Source of the DNA: Alphaproteobacteria bacterium
GTDB lineage: Bacteria > Pseudomonadota > Alphaproteobacteria > RF32 > CAG-239
Direction of reading: 5' to 3'
DNA: 64,000 bases
Assembly: GCA_017484225.1 (NCBI GenBank)
Contig: JAFUTN010000024.1
Coordinates: 28,022-92,021, forward strand
Position numbers and translations under genes: made by a program
Notes under the pieces: model-generated
The model's input: only the letters and a program-made list of their open reading frames with translations
Told to the model about the DNA's origin: nothing
Databases searched by the model: none
Shown: one piece after another, positions 35,625-45,299 of the stretch
Layout: each line of letters opens with the position of its first letter
Position numbering within the stretch: position 1 is the first letter of the stretch

Positions 35625-36239
35625 CTATTTTCTGCTACCTGCTTTTTGCGAAGATTTAGAGCTTTTTCTATCAAACTTAAACAAGGATTCGCTCAACTCT
35701 TTATCTTGCTCCTCGTTAAATAAAGAAACGGTAACCTCTATATTCTGCTGGTCTATCACTCTCCATTGTTTCAATCTGAACGGATTGTTATCAAAAGTCA
35801 GAGTTATGGGTTTTACATTTTTATTTTCCGGCATTTCAACAATAATTGTTGTCTGCCCCGCATCTTTATACAAATCAACAATCTTCAGCTTTTTGCCGTC
35901 TATCTTAATTTTTTCGGTCAAAATCATGGTAGCCGGAATATCTTTGTAGTCAATATTGGTAATTTGCTCCAACTCTTTATCGTTATAAATAATATAATCA
36001 CCGTTACCGACAATAAGCAACTCCTCCGGTGCGGTATATTCCATGCGTATTTTGCTCGGTTTGGCAATATATATTTTCCCCTCTGCAGTGCCTCCGTTAC
36101 TGGCCATTTGCACAAAATCAGCTTTCAGCGAAGTAATGTTGTTTAAATAATTTTCTATTTTAGTTATATCCGATTGATCGGCAGATGCCGAGAAAGCAAA
36201 GAAAACACCGGAAAAAAGTAAGCCTAAAAATTTTTTCAT
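35625..36239 (-). CDS. lolA: Outer-membrane lipoprotein carrier protein LolA
   Basis: Periplasmic chaperone that ferries lipoproteins to the outer membrane. 204 residues with a signal peptide (about 1-20) and the LolA core: 'ITSLKADFVQMASNGGTAEGKIYIAKPSKIRMEYTAPEE', 'DYIIYNDKELEQITN', 'PITLTFDNNPFRLKQWRVIDQQN'. AGGA precedes the ATG. Agrees with the numerous lipoproteins in the window. Confidence 0.92.
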   Translation of the reverse strand: MKKFLGLLFSGVFFAFSASADQSDITKIENYLNNITSLKADFVQMASNGGTAEGKIYIAKPSKIRMEYTAPEELLIVGNGDYIIYNDKELEQITNIDYKDIPATMILTEKIKIDGKKLKIVDLYKDAGQTTIIVEMPENKNVKPITLTFDNNPFRLKQWRVIDQQNIEVTVSLFNEEQDKELSESLFKFDRKSSKSSQKAGSRK

Positions 36240-36255
36240 ATTTCTAATCCTTTCG

Positions 36256-36870
36256 TTAATTTACAGTGCGCTTTAATTCTTCCATGCGCGGTAAAACATA
36301 ATTTTCTATCAAAAAGTTTACCGATTTAATAACCAATTTATCGCAACTGATTACCGCATTAAAAATATTTTCATTATCATTTTGCGGATTTATTTTTGAT
36401 ACCATTGATTTATACGCTTCCGCCAAAGCGGTAAGATTATCGGCAACTTCTGCAATATATGCCGGAATTTTAACATTTTGTTTTCCACCCCAAAAACCTT
36501 CAACAAAACCGTCCTCAACAATAGAATAGCGTTGTTCACATACCTCTATCAGATTATCTTTACGGTTAATTTTAGGCATTTCCAGTTTTTGCAGCGAAAC
36601 TTCAGAAAACATTTCATCCCATAGTCCCATAAAAAACTTAAAAAACAAATCGGCCTCATTTTTTGTTTCCAAACGCGGAGCCTTGCCGTCTTCCCACAAA
36701 GAAGAAATAACATCCGTCGGCCGCAACTCCAAATTAGGGCTGCATATTGCACCGGCAAAACGCATTTTAACCATATCTAAAGGTGCCGGACACGAATAGT
36801 GATCCAGAAATTTTTTAAACTTATCATCCCCAATGTATTTATTTTCGCTTTTCATTTTCGTATTCTTCAT
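36256..36870 (-). CDS. Hypothetical cytoplasmic protein upstream of lolA
   Basis: A 204-residue soluble protein without signal peptide or membrane segment; mainly helical. Segments: 'CPAPLDMVKMRFAGAICSPNLELRPTDVISSLWEDGKAP', a Trp/Phe-rich middle, and a C-terminal helix 'CDKLVIKSVNFLIENYVLPRMEEL'. Two ATG starts five codons apart; neither has a good ribosome site. It is read with lolA, 16 nt apart, so likely cotranscribed. The family is not recognised. Confidence 0.6.
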   Translation of the reverse strand: MKNTKMKSENKYIGDDKFKKFLDHYSCPAPLDMVKMRFAGAICSPNLELRPTDVISSLWEDGKAPRLETKNEADLFFKFFMGLWDEMFSEVSLQKLEMPKINRKDNLIEVCEQRYSIVEDGFVEGFWGGKQNVKIPAYIAEVADNLTALAEAYKSMVSKINPQNDNENIFNAVISCDKLVIKSVNFLIENYVLPRMEELKRTVN

Positions 36871-36896
36871 ATATATTACACTTAACTATATATTTA

Positions 36897-37247
36897 ATGG
36901 AGTTTTTGAAATTGTCCAGTCAAAAATCATTTTTAGTGGCATTGTGTGTGCTTTTGCTCAGCAGTTGCACTATTTTCAACCCTTATGTTGACAGGCGACG
37001 CAATCCGGGAGTTGCTGATGTTGCTCATCTTTATTCCGGTCCGTCAAAACCGGATGCACCGGTTATTTGTTACAATCCTCTTTTTACCGGAAAAACAAAA
37101 TTACAGGAAATTGCCGATGCCGAATGTATAAAGCAAGGCACCGGAAATTATGCGGAATTTGATAAGAAAACTTATTTTGACGGCAAATTGCTGCTGCCTA
37201 ATCATGCTCATTACAAATGTGTTACCAAAAGGAATGAAAAAGAATGA
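36897..37247 (+). CDS. Small lipoprotein upstream of argS
   Basis: A 116-residue lipoprotein: hydrophobic signal and lipobox LLSSC with Cys near residue 24. The mature part contains 'PVICYNPLFTGKTKLQEIADAEC' and a late 'HYKCVTK', giving three more Cys. The start is uncertain: the ATG lacks an upstream site, whereas GGAG immediately after it would serve an in-frame TTG three codons later. It overlaps argS by 4 nt (ATGA). A similar lipoprotein-argS pairing is plausible in relatives, but I do not know its function. Confidence 0.7.
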   Translation: MEFLKLSSQKSFLVALCVLLLSSCTIFNPYVDRRRNPGVADVAHLYSGPSKPDAPVICYNPLFTGKTKLQEIADAECIKQGTGNYAEFDKKTYFDGKLLLPNHAHYKCVTKRNEKE

Positions 37248-38989
37248 ATTTATTATTTGAAACAAAGTTAAATGACTTATTGCAAAAGATATTCACAAAA
37301 TTGAACTTAAATACACGTTTTGCAAGCGTAAAATTGTCAGACAGACCTGATTTGAGTGACTTTCAATGCAACGGAGCTTTAGCTCTTGCCAAAGAGGCAC
37401 ACAAAAATCCTCGTGAAATTGCCGCAGCCATCGCCGAAGAATTAAAAAATGAAAACATTTTAAAATCCGTTTCCGTTGACGGTCCGGGATTTTTGAATAT
37501 TCAACTCAGTGATGAATATATCAGTGAAAACCTTAACAAAATATCGGAAGATGAGCGACTCGGCTGCGGGACAACCGACAATCCGCACAAAGTTATTTTG
37601 GATTACGGCGGACCGAATGTTGCGAAAGAGATGCACGTCGGTCACCTGCGTTCCGGTGTTATCGGCGAATCAATCCGTCGTATTGAAAAATTTATCGGCA
37701 ATGAGGTTATCGCCGATGTTCACCTTGGAGATTGGGGAACTCCGATGGGAATGATTTTGAGCGAAATCATTAACCAAGACGGTAATTTAGATAAGGTAGA
37801 AACTTATAATATTGAAGAAATTACCGTATTTTATAAGCAAGCAAACATTCGTTGCAAAGAAGACGAAAATGCTAAGGAACAAGCTCGCAAAATTACGGCC
37901 GAATTGCAAGACGGCAATCCGCTGTATCGCAAAGCATGGCAACATTTACGCAAAGAATCCGTTAATGCAATAAAGAAAAACTATTTGGAACTTGATGTAA
38001 ATTTTGACTTGTGGTGGGGAGAAAGTGATGCTCATGACACCTGTGGAGAGATTGTTAAAATTGCCCGTGACAAGAAAATTTCAGAGGTGGATAACGGAGC
38101 CGAAATTATTCGTCTGGAAGATTCGTCAAAGCCTAAGCCTCCGATAATTTTAATTAAATCTGACGGAGGATACACATATCACACTACCGATTTGGCAACC
38201 ATAAAGATGCGTGTGGATTCGTTTAAGGCGGAAGAAATCGTATATTTTACCGACAGCAGACAATCTTTGCACTTTGAACAAGTTTTTGAAGGAGCGCAAA
38301 AATTGGGGATTTCTCCTAATACAAAGCTCCAACATATAGTGTTCGGAACAGTGAACGGTGCCGATGGTAAACCATTTAAAACACGTGACGGCGGTGTGAT
38401 GAATTTGGAAACACTGATAGACATTTCTAAAGAAAAGGTTAGTCATTCGTTGCCAAAGGCAAATGAGGTAGAAGGCTACGGCCAAAAAGAAATAGACAAG
38501 TTGACTTCTCAAATTGCCGTTGCCGCCATAAAATTTCAGGATTTGAAAAACACGATTGCATCCGGATATGTTTTTGAATTGGATGATTTTGCAAAATTTG
38601 AAGGAAAAACCGGTCCTTATATCCAATATGCAATCGCACGAATCAACTCTATTTTACGCAAATCAGGTGCAGTTAAAACCGGAAAAATAATTATAACCGC
38701 ACCGGAAGAGCGTTCTTTGGCGCTAAAGCTGGCACAGTTGCACAACATTATTATGCGTGCGCACACGGAAAAAGAGCCGAGTATTATTGCTGATTATGCT
38801 TACACACTGGCACAGACTTTCAGTTCATTCTACAATGCTTGTCCGATACTTAATGCCGAAAACAATGATTTAGTGTCTTCTCGCTTGCATTTAGCGCAAA
38901 CAGTTCGCAACACATTACGGCTTTTACTCTACCTCTTAGGTATTGAATCGCCGGAGATAATGCTGAAAGCCAACAATTCGGAGGATTAG
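37244..38989 (+). CDS. argS: Arginyl-tRNA synthetase
   Basis: Class I synthetase, 581 residues. The HIGH-type motif is 'VAKEMHVGHLRSGVIGESI' near residue 127, preceded by the N-terminal additional domain; catalytic-core elements 'DVHLGDWGTPMGMIL' and 'YHTTDLATIKMR' follow. The C-terminal anticodon-binding helical domain holds 'GKTGPYIQYAIARINSIL'. No KMSKS motif is seen, which is normal for many ArgRS. It overlaps the lipoprotein gene upstream by 4 nt. Confidence 0.96.
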   Translation: MNLLFETKLNDLLQKIFTKLNLNTRFASVKLSDRPDLSDFQCNGALALAKEAHKNPREIAAAIAEELKNENILKSVSVDGPGFLNIQLSDEYISENLNKISEDERLGCGTTDNPHKVILDYGGPNVAKEMHVGHLRSGVIGESIRRIEKFIGNEVIADVHLGDWGTPMGMILSEIINQDGNLDKVETYNIEEITVFYKQANIRCKEDENAKEQARKITAELQDGNPLYRKAWQHLRKESVNAIKKNYLELDVNFDLWWGESDAHDTCGEIVKIARDKKISEVDNGAEIIRLEDSSKPKPPIILIKSDGGYTYHTTDLATIKMRVDSFKAEEIVYFTDSRQSLHFEQVFEGAQKLGISPNTKLQHIVFGTVNGADGKPFKTRDGGVMNLETLIDISKEKVSHSLPKANEVEGYGQKEIDKLTSQIAVAAIKFQDLKNTIASGYVFELDDFAKFEGKTGPYIQYAIARINSILRKSGAVKTGKIIITAPEERSLALKLAQLHNIIMRAHTEKEPSIIADYAYTLAQTFSSFYNACPILNAENNDLVSSRLHLAQTVRNTLRLLLYLLGIESPEIMLKANNSED

Positions 38990-40036
38990 ATGAAGTTAGA
39001 AAAAAAACTTATGCAATGGGAACAAAATCACCTGATTGATGAACAACAGTTTCAAGCCATTTTAAATTTTGAAAAAGCTAACAAACCGAAAAATTTCGGT
39101 TCTCAAGCCTTGTTTTATCTGTCAGCTTTTATGATTGGTCTTGGTATTATTGATATTATTGCCTTTAATTGGGATCAAATCAATGATGCAATAAAACTTG
39201 GAGGCGGACTGTTTATTTTGGCTTCCGTAGCTATGATTATATCAAAACTTGAATCATCAAGAGCCGTAAATACCTTAACTTTTTTATATTCGCTGATGGT
39301 TATGGGCATGATAGGTCTTATCGGACAAGTATATAACTTGCACTCCGATATTGGTAGAGGATTGCTGTTTTGGTGCTTTTTAACCTTTCCTCTGATGAGA
39401 ATAACGCCTTGGATAACTTGGATATGGATTCCGGCTTTGTGGTTTGGTGTTAACGAGCTGTATTACCGTTTTTATTTCGGAGATAATTTTGACGGCAAAG
39501 ATTTAGTACTTATATCATGCAGTGCTTGTGTCTTTTTGGCTTATGAGGCTGCCGTTTGTTTTCGCAGCAAAATTTCTCCGACAGCAATCAACGCCTTACA
39601 AACGTATTCGGCATTGTTGCTCTGGTTTGCATTTTCCGCCACCGATAACGGATATCATGAATTTTCACAAAACGCATGGGCAATTTTAGTTATCACGACA
39701 ATTTTGTCGTTTACCCTCAATTTCATGATAAAGAGAACATCTTTTATGGCCATTTTTTTGGCGGCATTGATTGTATCTATGTATATAGAAACAACTATGA
39801 TACCGACAATTTTGTTTTGCGCCATTATGGGTGGATATGCCATGTATCACCACCGCAGAAAACTCTATAATGCCAGCGTTATTTTGCTTGCCGTCAGAAT
39901 TTTTGCCTTTTTCTCAGAAAAAATGGAGTTATTATTTGCCGGTATAAGCCTTATAGCATACGGTATTTTATTGATTTTATTGGTGAAAGCCTTAAACAAA
40001 GTATGGGAGAAATATGGAAATGAATCAAAAAATTAA
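38990..40036 (+). CDS. DUF2157-family multi-pass membrane protein
   Basis: A 348-residue protein starting with a cytoplasmic helix pair ('WEQNHLIDEQQFQAILNFE') and continuing with about ten membrane segments, the DUF2157 layout (function unknown). Begins directly after the argS stop. It overlaps the next gene by 23 nt; DUF2157 proteins are often paired with a GDYxxLxY protein, as here, so the two probably act together in the membrane. Confidence 0.82.
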   Translation: MKLEKKLMQWEQNHLIDEQQFQAILNFEKANKPKNFGSQALFYLSAFMIGLGIIDIIAFNWDQINDAIKLGGGLFILASVAMIISKLESSRAVNTLTFLYSLMVMGMIGLIGQVYNLHSDIGRGLLFWCFLTFPLMRITPWITWIWIPALWFGVNELYYRFYFGDNFDGKDLVLISCSACVFLAYEAAVCFRSKISPTAINALQTYSALLLWFAFSATDNGYHEFSQNAWAILVITTILSFTLNFMIKRTSFMAIFLAALIVSMYIETTMIPTILFCAIMGGYAMYHHRRKLYNASVILLAVRIFAFFSEKMELLFAGISLIAYGILLILLVKALNKVWEKYGNESKN

Positions 40037-40421
40037 ATTAGCATTACTTTTCTTTCCGATAGTTATTCTTTTCGGGTACATAATGTCCTTAAACTATTTG
40101 TCTTCTTTTTCCGAGGTTAAAATCGCTATGAGAGGATATGATCCCCGTGATTTATTTTCCGGATATTATATGAATATGCAACCGGACTGGGAGAGAACGG
40201 ATTGTTCTCAATTTGCCGGTTCGGTTTGCCCTAAAGACAATTTCAGAAGCTATTACAATTTTTACATTAATCAGAAAAATTCCGAACAGCTGCAAAAAGC
40301 CATTAACGCCGAAAAAGTGGAACTTGTTTTTTCCTATGCTGCCGGTTTTGAACCGATTGTAAAAGATATGCTGGTTGACGGCGTTTCATATATGAGCTAT
40401 TTGAAACAAGATAATAACTGA
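40014..40421 (+). CDS. GDYXXLXY-domain membrane-anchored protein
   Basis: A 135-residue protein with one N-terminal membrane segment (about 9-30) and an outer domain starting with 'MRGYDPRDLFSGYYMNM', a version of the GDYxxLxY family motif (here GYDPRDLFSGYY). Partner of the DUF2157 protein encoded just upstream, which it overlaps. GGGAG precedes the ATG. Function unknown in the family. Confidence 0.78.
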   Translation: MEMNQKIKLALLFFPIVILFGYIMSLNYLSSFSEVKIAMRGYDPRDLFSGYYMNMQPDWERTDCSQFAGSVCPKDNFRSYYNFYINQKNSEQLQKAINAEKVELVFSYAAGFEPIVKDMLVDGVSYMSYLKQDNN

Positions 40422-40493
40422 CACATTACGGCTTTTACCGAGAGAGGCCTTCTTTTTGGTAAGGTCATCCAACCGTTTTTGCCTACAGGTAAA

Positions 40494-41108
40494 CTACAAC
40501 TGTCCGAACAAAATACTCAGGTTTGATGTAAACAACTTAACCGCAATAGATAGCAATATGATTCCGAAAGCCTTTTGAAACATACAAACAACTCCCGGTG
40601 AAAGCCACTTTTCCAGTTTATTTACAAATTTTAATGCCACATAAATCGCAAATACGTTGGCTATAATCGCCAGAACAATATTAAAGTCGGAATATTGCGA
40701 ACGAATAGACAACAAAGTTGTAAACGAACCGGCACCGGCAATCAGCGGAAAAACAACCGGTGTGAATGTAGCATCTCCTTGCGCCTCATTGTCTTGGTTA
40801 AAAATATGAACATCCAAAATCATTTCCATTGCCACTATAAATACAATAATTGAACCGGCAACGGCAAACGACTCAACATTCAGACCAAACAAATTTAAAA
40901 AGTTGTATCCCATATACATAAAACCGATAAACAGACACAACGAAATTATTGCTGCACGTGAGGCACTCACAGAATGTCCGTTTTTATGTAAATTTATGAC
41001 AATCGGTATCGTTCCGACAATATCTATAATCGCAAAAAGCACAAAAAATGCACTCAAAAATTGCTTAGTATCATAACTCCCGATAAACTCAATTAACCAA
41101 TCAAACAT
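40494..41108 (-). CDS. MarC-family integral membrane protein
   Basis: A 204-residue six-segment membrane protein of the MarC/YhgN family ('FFVLFAIIDIVGTIPIVINLHK' and 'AQGDATFTPVVFPLIAGAGSFTTLLSI'). The family was once linked to drug resistance but its transport substrate is unproven. Monocistronic: convergent with the DUF2157/GDYxxLxY pair on one side and separated from hppA by a terminator. Confidence 0.9.
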   Translation of the reverse strand: MFDWLIEFIGSYDTKQFLSAFFVLFAIIDIVGTIPIVINLHKNGHSVSASRAAIISLCLFIGFMYMGYNFLNLFGLNVESFAVAGSIIVFIVAMEMILDVHIFNQDNEAQGDATFTPVVFPLIAGAGSFTTLLSIRSQYSDFNIVLAIIANVFAIYVALKFVNKLEKWLSPGVVCMFQKAFGIILLSIAVKLFTSNLSILFGQL

Positions 41109-41120
41109 TCAGTCCTCACA

Positions 41121-41156
41121 CAAAAAAAACACGGCATGTATCGCCGTGTTTTTTAG
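41121..41156 (-). terminator. Intrinsic terminator after hppA
   Basis: AAACACGGC and GCCGTGTTT arms; T-runs on both strands so it could also act on the plus strand. Lies between hppA and marC-like gene. Confidence 0.88.
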
Positions 41157-41170
41157 CAAACTAAAATAAA

Positions 41171-43621
41171 TTAGTCAACTTTTTTTGCTTCAATTCGCAT
41201 AGCATAGAATGAACGCCATACAAATACAAGTCCGAGCAACAAGAAGAATACTCCGCATCCTAAAGCCAAATCCGGAGATTCGGCAGATACTTTTGCGGCC
41301 ATCTCTGCTGCCAACAAACCGAACAAAGTTGTGAATTTAATAATCGGATTCAAAGCAACCGAAGCAGTATCTTTGTATGGGTCACCGACGGTGTCGCCAA
41401 CAACAGAAGCTGCATGCAATTCTGTTCCTTTTTCGTTCAAATCAACTTCAACAACTTTTTTGGCATTATCCCATGCTCCGCCGGCATTAGCCATAAACAA
41501 TGCCTGATACAAACCGAATACGGCAATGGAAATCAGGTAGCTGGCAAACATTTCCGGACTAAAGCAAGCAAAGGATATTGCAAACGAGAAAATCACAATA
41601 AAGATATTAAACATACCCTTTTGCGCATACTGTGTGCAAATTTTTACAACAGTTTTGGAATCTTCTACGGAAGCAGCCTTTTTAGTATCCAATTTAATGT
41701 GCTCTTTAATGTAGTTAACAGCACGATATGCACCGGTAGATACGGCTTGGATAGAGGCACCGGAGAACCAATAAATCACGGCTCCTCCCAAAATCAAACC
41801 GATAAGAACACGGGCATCAATAAGATTGAGTTGCAGCTGCAACAACAATATAATAGAGAAAATCATGGTTGTAGCACCGATTACGGCTGTTCCGATTAAC
41901 ACCGGCTTAGAAGTAGCTTTGAATGTGTTACCGGCAGAATCGTTTGCTTCAAGCAAATGTTTACCATGTTCAAAATCAGGCTCAAAACCGTATTCGGATT
42001 TAATTTCCTTTTTAATACCCTTAATTTGTTCAATTTGAGACAATTCAAATACTGATTGTGCGTTGTCTGTAACCGGTCCATAGCTGTCAACAGCAATAGT
42101 AACCGGTCCCATTCCGAGCATACCGAAAGCAACCAAACCAAAAGCAAATACCGTCGGATAAATCATGATTTGTCCCAAATCCAAAGTAGATGTAAGGTAT
42201 GCAACAGCCATCAAACCAGCCATAACAAAACCCTGCCAAAAACCGGAGAAATTACCGGCAACAATACCGGAAATAATGTTTAAGGAAGCACCTGCTTCAC
42301 GGCTGGCATTTACAACTTCCTGAACGTGTTGAGACTTTGAGGACGTGAAAATTTTGGTGAATTCCGGAATAATTGCCGCAGCCAATGTTCCGCAGCTGAT
42401 AATTACGGAAAGCTCCCACCAAATATCCGGTCCGAATTGATTTTGCGGCAACATCATATAAGACAATCCGAATGTTCCGGCAATAGAAACAATAGAAGTC
42501 AACCAAATCAGGCTGGTAAGCGGAGCCTCAAAATCAAATGAATCTTTTTTACCATAGCGCAATTTTGCTACAAAATTATTGATTGCATAGGAGAACACCG
42601 AGGTGATAATCATCAAGATTCTCATTGTGAAAATCCATGTAATCAAGCGAGCCTGCAATTCCGGAGCAAACTCTCTGGCAACGATACCGTCGGCAGTCAT
42701 ACTCATTCCGGCAGCCAAAACAATAAAGCTGATTAAAGCCACACCTGTCACGCCGTATGTTTCAAAACCATCTGCAGTCGGGCCGCAGGAGTCACCTGCA
42801 TTATCACCGGTGCAATCGGCAATAACACCTGGATTTCTGGCATCATCTTCATCAATTTTGAAAATAATTTTCATCAAATCAGCACCGATATCGGCAATTT
42901 TGGTAAAAATACCGCCGCAAATACGCAAAGCCGAAGCTCCCAACGATTCGCCGATGGCAAATCCGATAAAGCATGCACCGGCAGCATCACGCGGAACAAA
43001 TACCAAAATGAACATCATCATAATCAATTCAACACAAATCAGCAAAACACCGATAGACATTCCGGAACGCAGCGGTAAATGCATAACCGGAAAAGCTTTG
43101 CCTTGTAATGAAGCAAATGAAGTGCGGGAGTTTGCGTATGTGTTAATGCGCATACCAAACCAAGCTACGGTGTAAGAACCGAGAATACCCAAAACCGACC
43201 ACAACAAAATGTTCAATACTTTCAACAACGGAGTTTCGTTCAAAACAGCGAAGTAGTAAACTATGCAAGCCGCAATAAATACTTCCAAAACAAACAAAAG
43301 CTTTGCTTGTTGTTTCATGTATGTTGTGCAAGTTGCATAAATTGTTTCTGAAACACTCAGCATGGATTTGTGAGCCGGCATTTTTTTAATGCTGAAAAAT
43401 TCCCACAATCCGAAAATCATACCCAAAAGGCAAATTATCATACCACCTTTCAACAGTTCATCACCGTTAATGGTTGCATAACCGAAGAAATCATAAACGG
43501 CATCCGACAAATGAGGAATATTCAAATCCATTTCAGAAGCAGATGCACCGCTTACGGCAGAAAATAAGAAGGCCAAGGCGGCAAAAGCAACCTTACCCAA
43601 TTTCGCTTTGCTTATTAACAT
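41171..43621 (-). CDS. hppA: Membrane-bound ion-translocating pyrophosphatase
   Basis: Couples pyrophosphate hydrolysis to proton (or sodium) export. 816 residues, about 16 membrane segments after an N-terminal signal-like segment. Key acidic motifs: 'DEDDARNPGVIADCTGDNAGD' (substrate site, about 275-297) and 'AGGAWDNAKK' with 'GDTVGDPYKDTASVALNP' near the C-terminus. In the segment 'AGNTFKATSK' (about 551-560) a Lys follows GNT-F, the residue that marks potassium-independent, proton-pumping enzymes; the assignment to that class is inference. The first motif (ADCTGDNAGDSCG) differs from the commoner ADNVGDNVGDCAG. Confidence 0.95.
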   Translation of the reverse strand: MLISKAKLGKVAFAALAFLFSAVSGASASEMDLNIPHLSDAVYDFFGYATINGDELLKGGMIICLLGMIFGLWEFFSIKKMPAHKSMLSVSETIYATCTTYMKQQAKLLFVLEVFIAACIVYYFAVLNETPLLKVLNILLWSVLGILGSYTVAWFGMRINTYANSRTSFASLQGKAFPVMHLPLRSGMSIGVLLICVELIMMMFILVFVPRDAAGACFIGFAIGESLGASALRICGGIFTKIADIGADLMKIIFKIDEDDARNPGVIADCTGDNAGDSCGPTADGFETYGVTGVALISFIVLAAGMSMTADGIVAREFAPELQARLITWIFTMRILMIITSVFSYAINNFVAKLRYGKKDSFDFEAPLTSLIWLTSIVSIAGTFGLSYMMLPQNQFGPDIWWELSVIISCGTLAAAIIPEFTKIFTSSKSQHVQEVVNASREAGASLNIISGIVAGNFSGFWQGFVMAGLMAVAYLTSTLDLGQIMIYPTVFAFGLVAFGMLGMGPVTIAVDSYGPVTDNAQSVFELSQIEQIKGIKKEIKSEYGFEPDFEHGKHLLEANDSAGNTFKATSKPVLIGTAVIGATTMIFSIILLLQLQLNLIDARVLIGLILGGAVIYWFSGASIQAVSTGAYRAVNYIKEHIKLDTKKAASVEDSKTVVKICTQYAQKGMFNIFIVIFSFAISFACFSPEMFASYLISIAVFGLYQALFMANAGGAWDNAKKVVEVDLNEKGTELHAASVVGDTVGDPYKDTASVALNPIIKFTTLFGLLAAEMAAKVSAESPDLALGCGVFFLLLGLVFVWRSFYAMRIEAKKVD

Positions 43622-43745
43622 GTTTTTTTCCTTTAAAAAATTAAAAACTTGGCCACTGTAAGTTCTCCCTTACCGACCGGTTAGACATATCGTATACCAT
43701 AATCCTTAAATATCTACTAAAAAAACTGCATTGTGGATAACGGCA

Positions 43746-44513
43746 CTACTTAAAGTCTGCCGTTTCCACTTCCAAATAAGTCCGTCCGTCTTTATCTTTT
43801 ATGCTAACGTCGGCACCTGATTTTATCAGCAGAGTAATAACTTCGTCACACTTAAACGTAAAAGCATAAAACAGCGCTGTTCTGCCATCTTTATCTTGCC
43901 GGTTAATATCGGCACCGCCTTCAAGCAATATCTCTATTATATCCAAATTCCAATCACTTGTTGCCGCGTTCATAAGCGGTGTTCCCATAGGAGTTTCCTG
44001 ATTAACATCAGCACCCTGTTCAATCAGCATTTGTGTCATTGCTATTGCTCTGTTCATTTCATAGTTAATTTGTTCTTCAATCTTTTTTTCAACTTCTTCA
44101 GGAGCGGCATCAATTTCCATTGAAGCAAGCATCATTTTTTGCAGCTGAAGTTCATTTGCCTTGGAAGTTGCGACTAACAGAGGTGTCATACCGTTTGCGG
44201 AAGGGGCATTAACATCTGCACCGGCCTCTATCAGTTTGCGCGACATATACAAATCTTTATTGTGAGTAAGGGTATAAAACAACATAGTATTACCGGAAGC
44301 ATCACGAGAATTGACATCAAGCCCCTCTGCCAACAATTTATCAAAGGCCTTTTCATTTTGTGAAGACAATATATTCTGCACATATTTGTCGTCAATATTA
44401 TTGCTTGTAACCGGAACGGCCGTATTCGTAACAGAACTTTCATCAGCCGCGGCAATACCCGTAATCAAATAAAAGCTCAACCCGCACAAAGCAAACAGCA
44501 GACTTTTTCTCAT
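43746..44513 (-). CDS. Exported ankyrin-repeat protein
   Basis: A 255-residue protein, signal peptide about 1-22 (ends IAAA). Five or so ankyrin repeats cover most of the mature chain: 'DASGNTMLFYTLTHNKDLYMSRKLIEAGADVNAPSANGMTPLLVA', 'MLIEQGADVNQETPMGTPLMNAA', 'ILLEGGADINRQDKDGRTALFYA', 'LLIKSGADVSIKDKDGRTYLEV', with a longer helical insertion between the second and third. Start at the ATG with GGAG upstream. Ankyrin repeats bind proteins; periplasmic or secreted action is implied by the signal peptide. Confidence 0.87.
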   Translation of the reverse strand: MRKSLLFALCGLSFYLITGIAAADESSVTNTAVPVTSNNIDDKYVQNILSSQNEKAFDKLLAEGLDVNSRDASGNTMLFYTLTHNKDLYMSRKLIEAGADVNAPSANGMTPLLVATSKANELQLQKMMLASMEIDAAPEEVEKKIEEQINYEMNRAIAMTQMLIEQGADVNQETPMGTPLMNAATSDWNLDIIEILLEGGADINRQDKDGRTALFYAFTFKCDEVITLLIKSGADVSIKDKDGRTYLEVETADFK

Positions 44514-44729
44514 GATTATCATCTCCAATAATTAAACCGTTAAAACGGTATTAACACAAATTGCAAATTCTTGCAAGAACATTATAATCGGCATAATTTA
44601 AAAAAATATCTTGATTTTATTTGCCGATATAGTATACTGTTCGCAGTTTAAATATTTATCTGAGCTGTGAAATGTAATTATTTCGCAGTTTGATTTTTCT
44701 AAGTTTTTAAATTTTGAAAGGTGAAAAAA

Positions 44730-45203
44730 ATGGATAAGTTTCCGTTAACTAAAACCGGATATGCATTGCTTGAACAAGAATTAAAAAACCGCAAAGGCAT
44801 TGAACGTCCGAACATTATTGCCGAAATTGCCGAGGCTCGTTCAAAAGGTGATTTGTCTGAAAATGCAGAATATTCGGCAGCAAAAGAAAAGCAGAGTTTC
44901 AACGAAGGTAGGATTCAGGAGCTTGAAGCCGTTATCAGTCGCGCCCAAGTTATTGATCCTGCGCAAATGAGCGGCGACATTGTTCGTTTCGGTGCCACTG
45001 TTTTAGTTGCAAACACCGATACGGATGAGGAAAGCGAATACCAAATTGTCGGTGATTACGAGGCAGATATCAATAAAAACAAAATTTCTCTTTCTTCTCC
45101 GCTGGCAAAGGCTTTAATCGGAAAAGAAATTGGCGATATTGCCGAATATTTGGCTCCGAACGGCAAAAAATCTTACGAAATCATAGAAATTAAATGGCTG
45201 TAA
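44730..45203 (+). CDS. greA: Transcription elongation factor GreA
   Basis: Rescues backtracked RNA polymerase by stimulating transcript cleavage. 157 residues: N-terminal coiled coil with the acidic tip 'LSENAEYSAAKEKQSFNEGRI' (about 43-62) and C-terminal FKBP-like domain ('YQIVGDYEADINKNKISLSSPLAKALIGKEIGD'). The ATG follows AAGGTG; a GTG three codons earlier is in frame but would consume the ribosome site. Confidence 0.96.
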   Translation: MDKFPLTKTGYALLEQELKNRKGIERPNIIAEIAEARSKGDLSENAEYSAAKEKQSFNEGRIQELEAVISRAQVIDPAQMSGDIVRFGATVLVANTDTDEESEYQIVGDYEADINKNKISLSSPLAKALIGKEIGDIAEYLAPNGKKSYEIIEIKWL

Positions 45204-45299
45204 AAATAGCTGTTAATTATTGAAATTTAGTCTTTTATACTCCCGCTTTTATTTTTAATATATTGAGCAGGAGTATTTTTTTATAAAAGGAATAAATAT

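Noticed and set aside
40422..40493. Short gap between convergent genes as an RNA gene
   Set aside because: Contains a weak CCTT/AAGG hairpin only; no promoter or T-run convincing enough.
42603..43175. 190-codon frame opposite hppA
   Set aside because: Antisense shadow of a conserved membrane protein; no start signal or recognisable motif.
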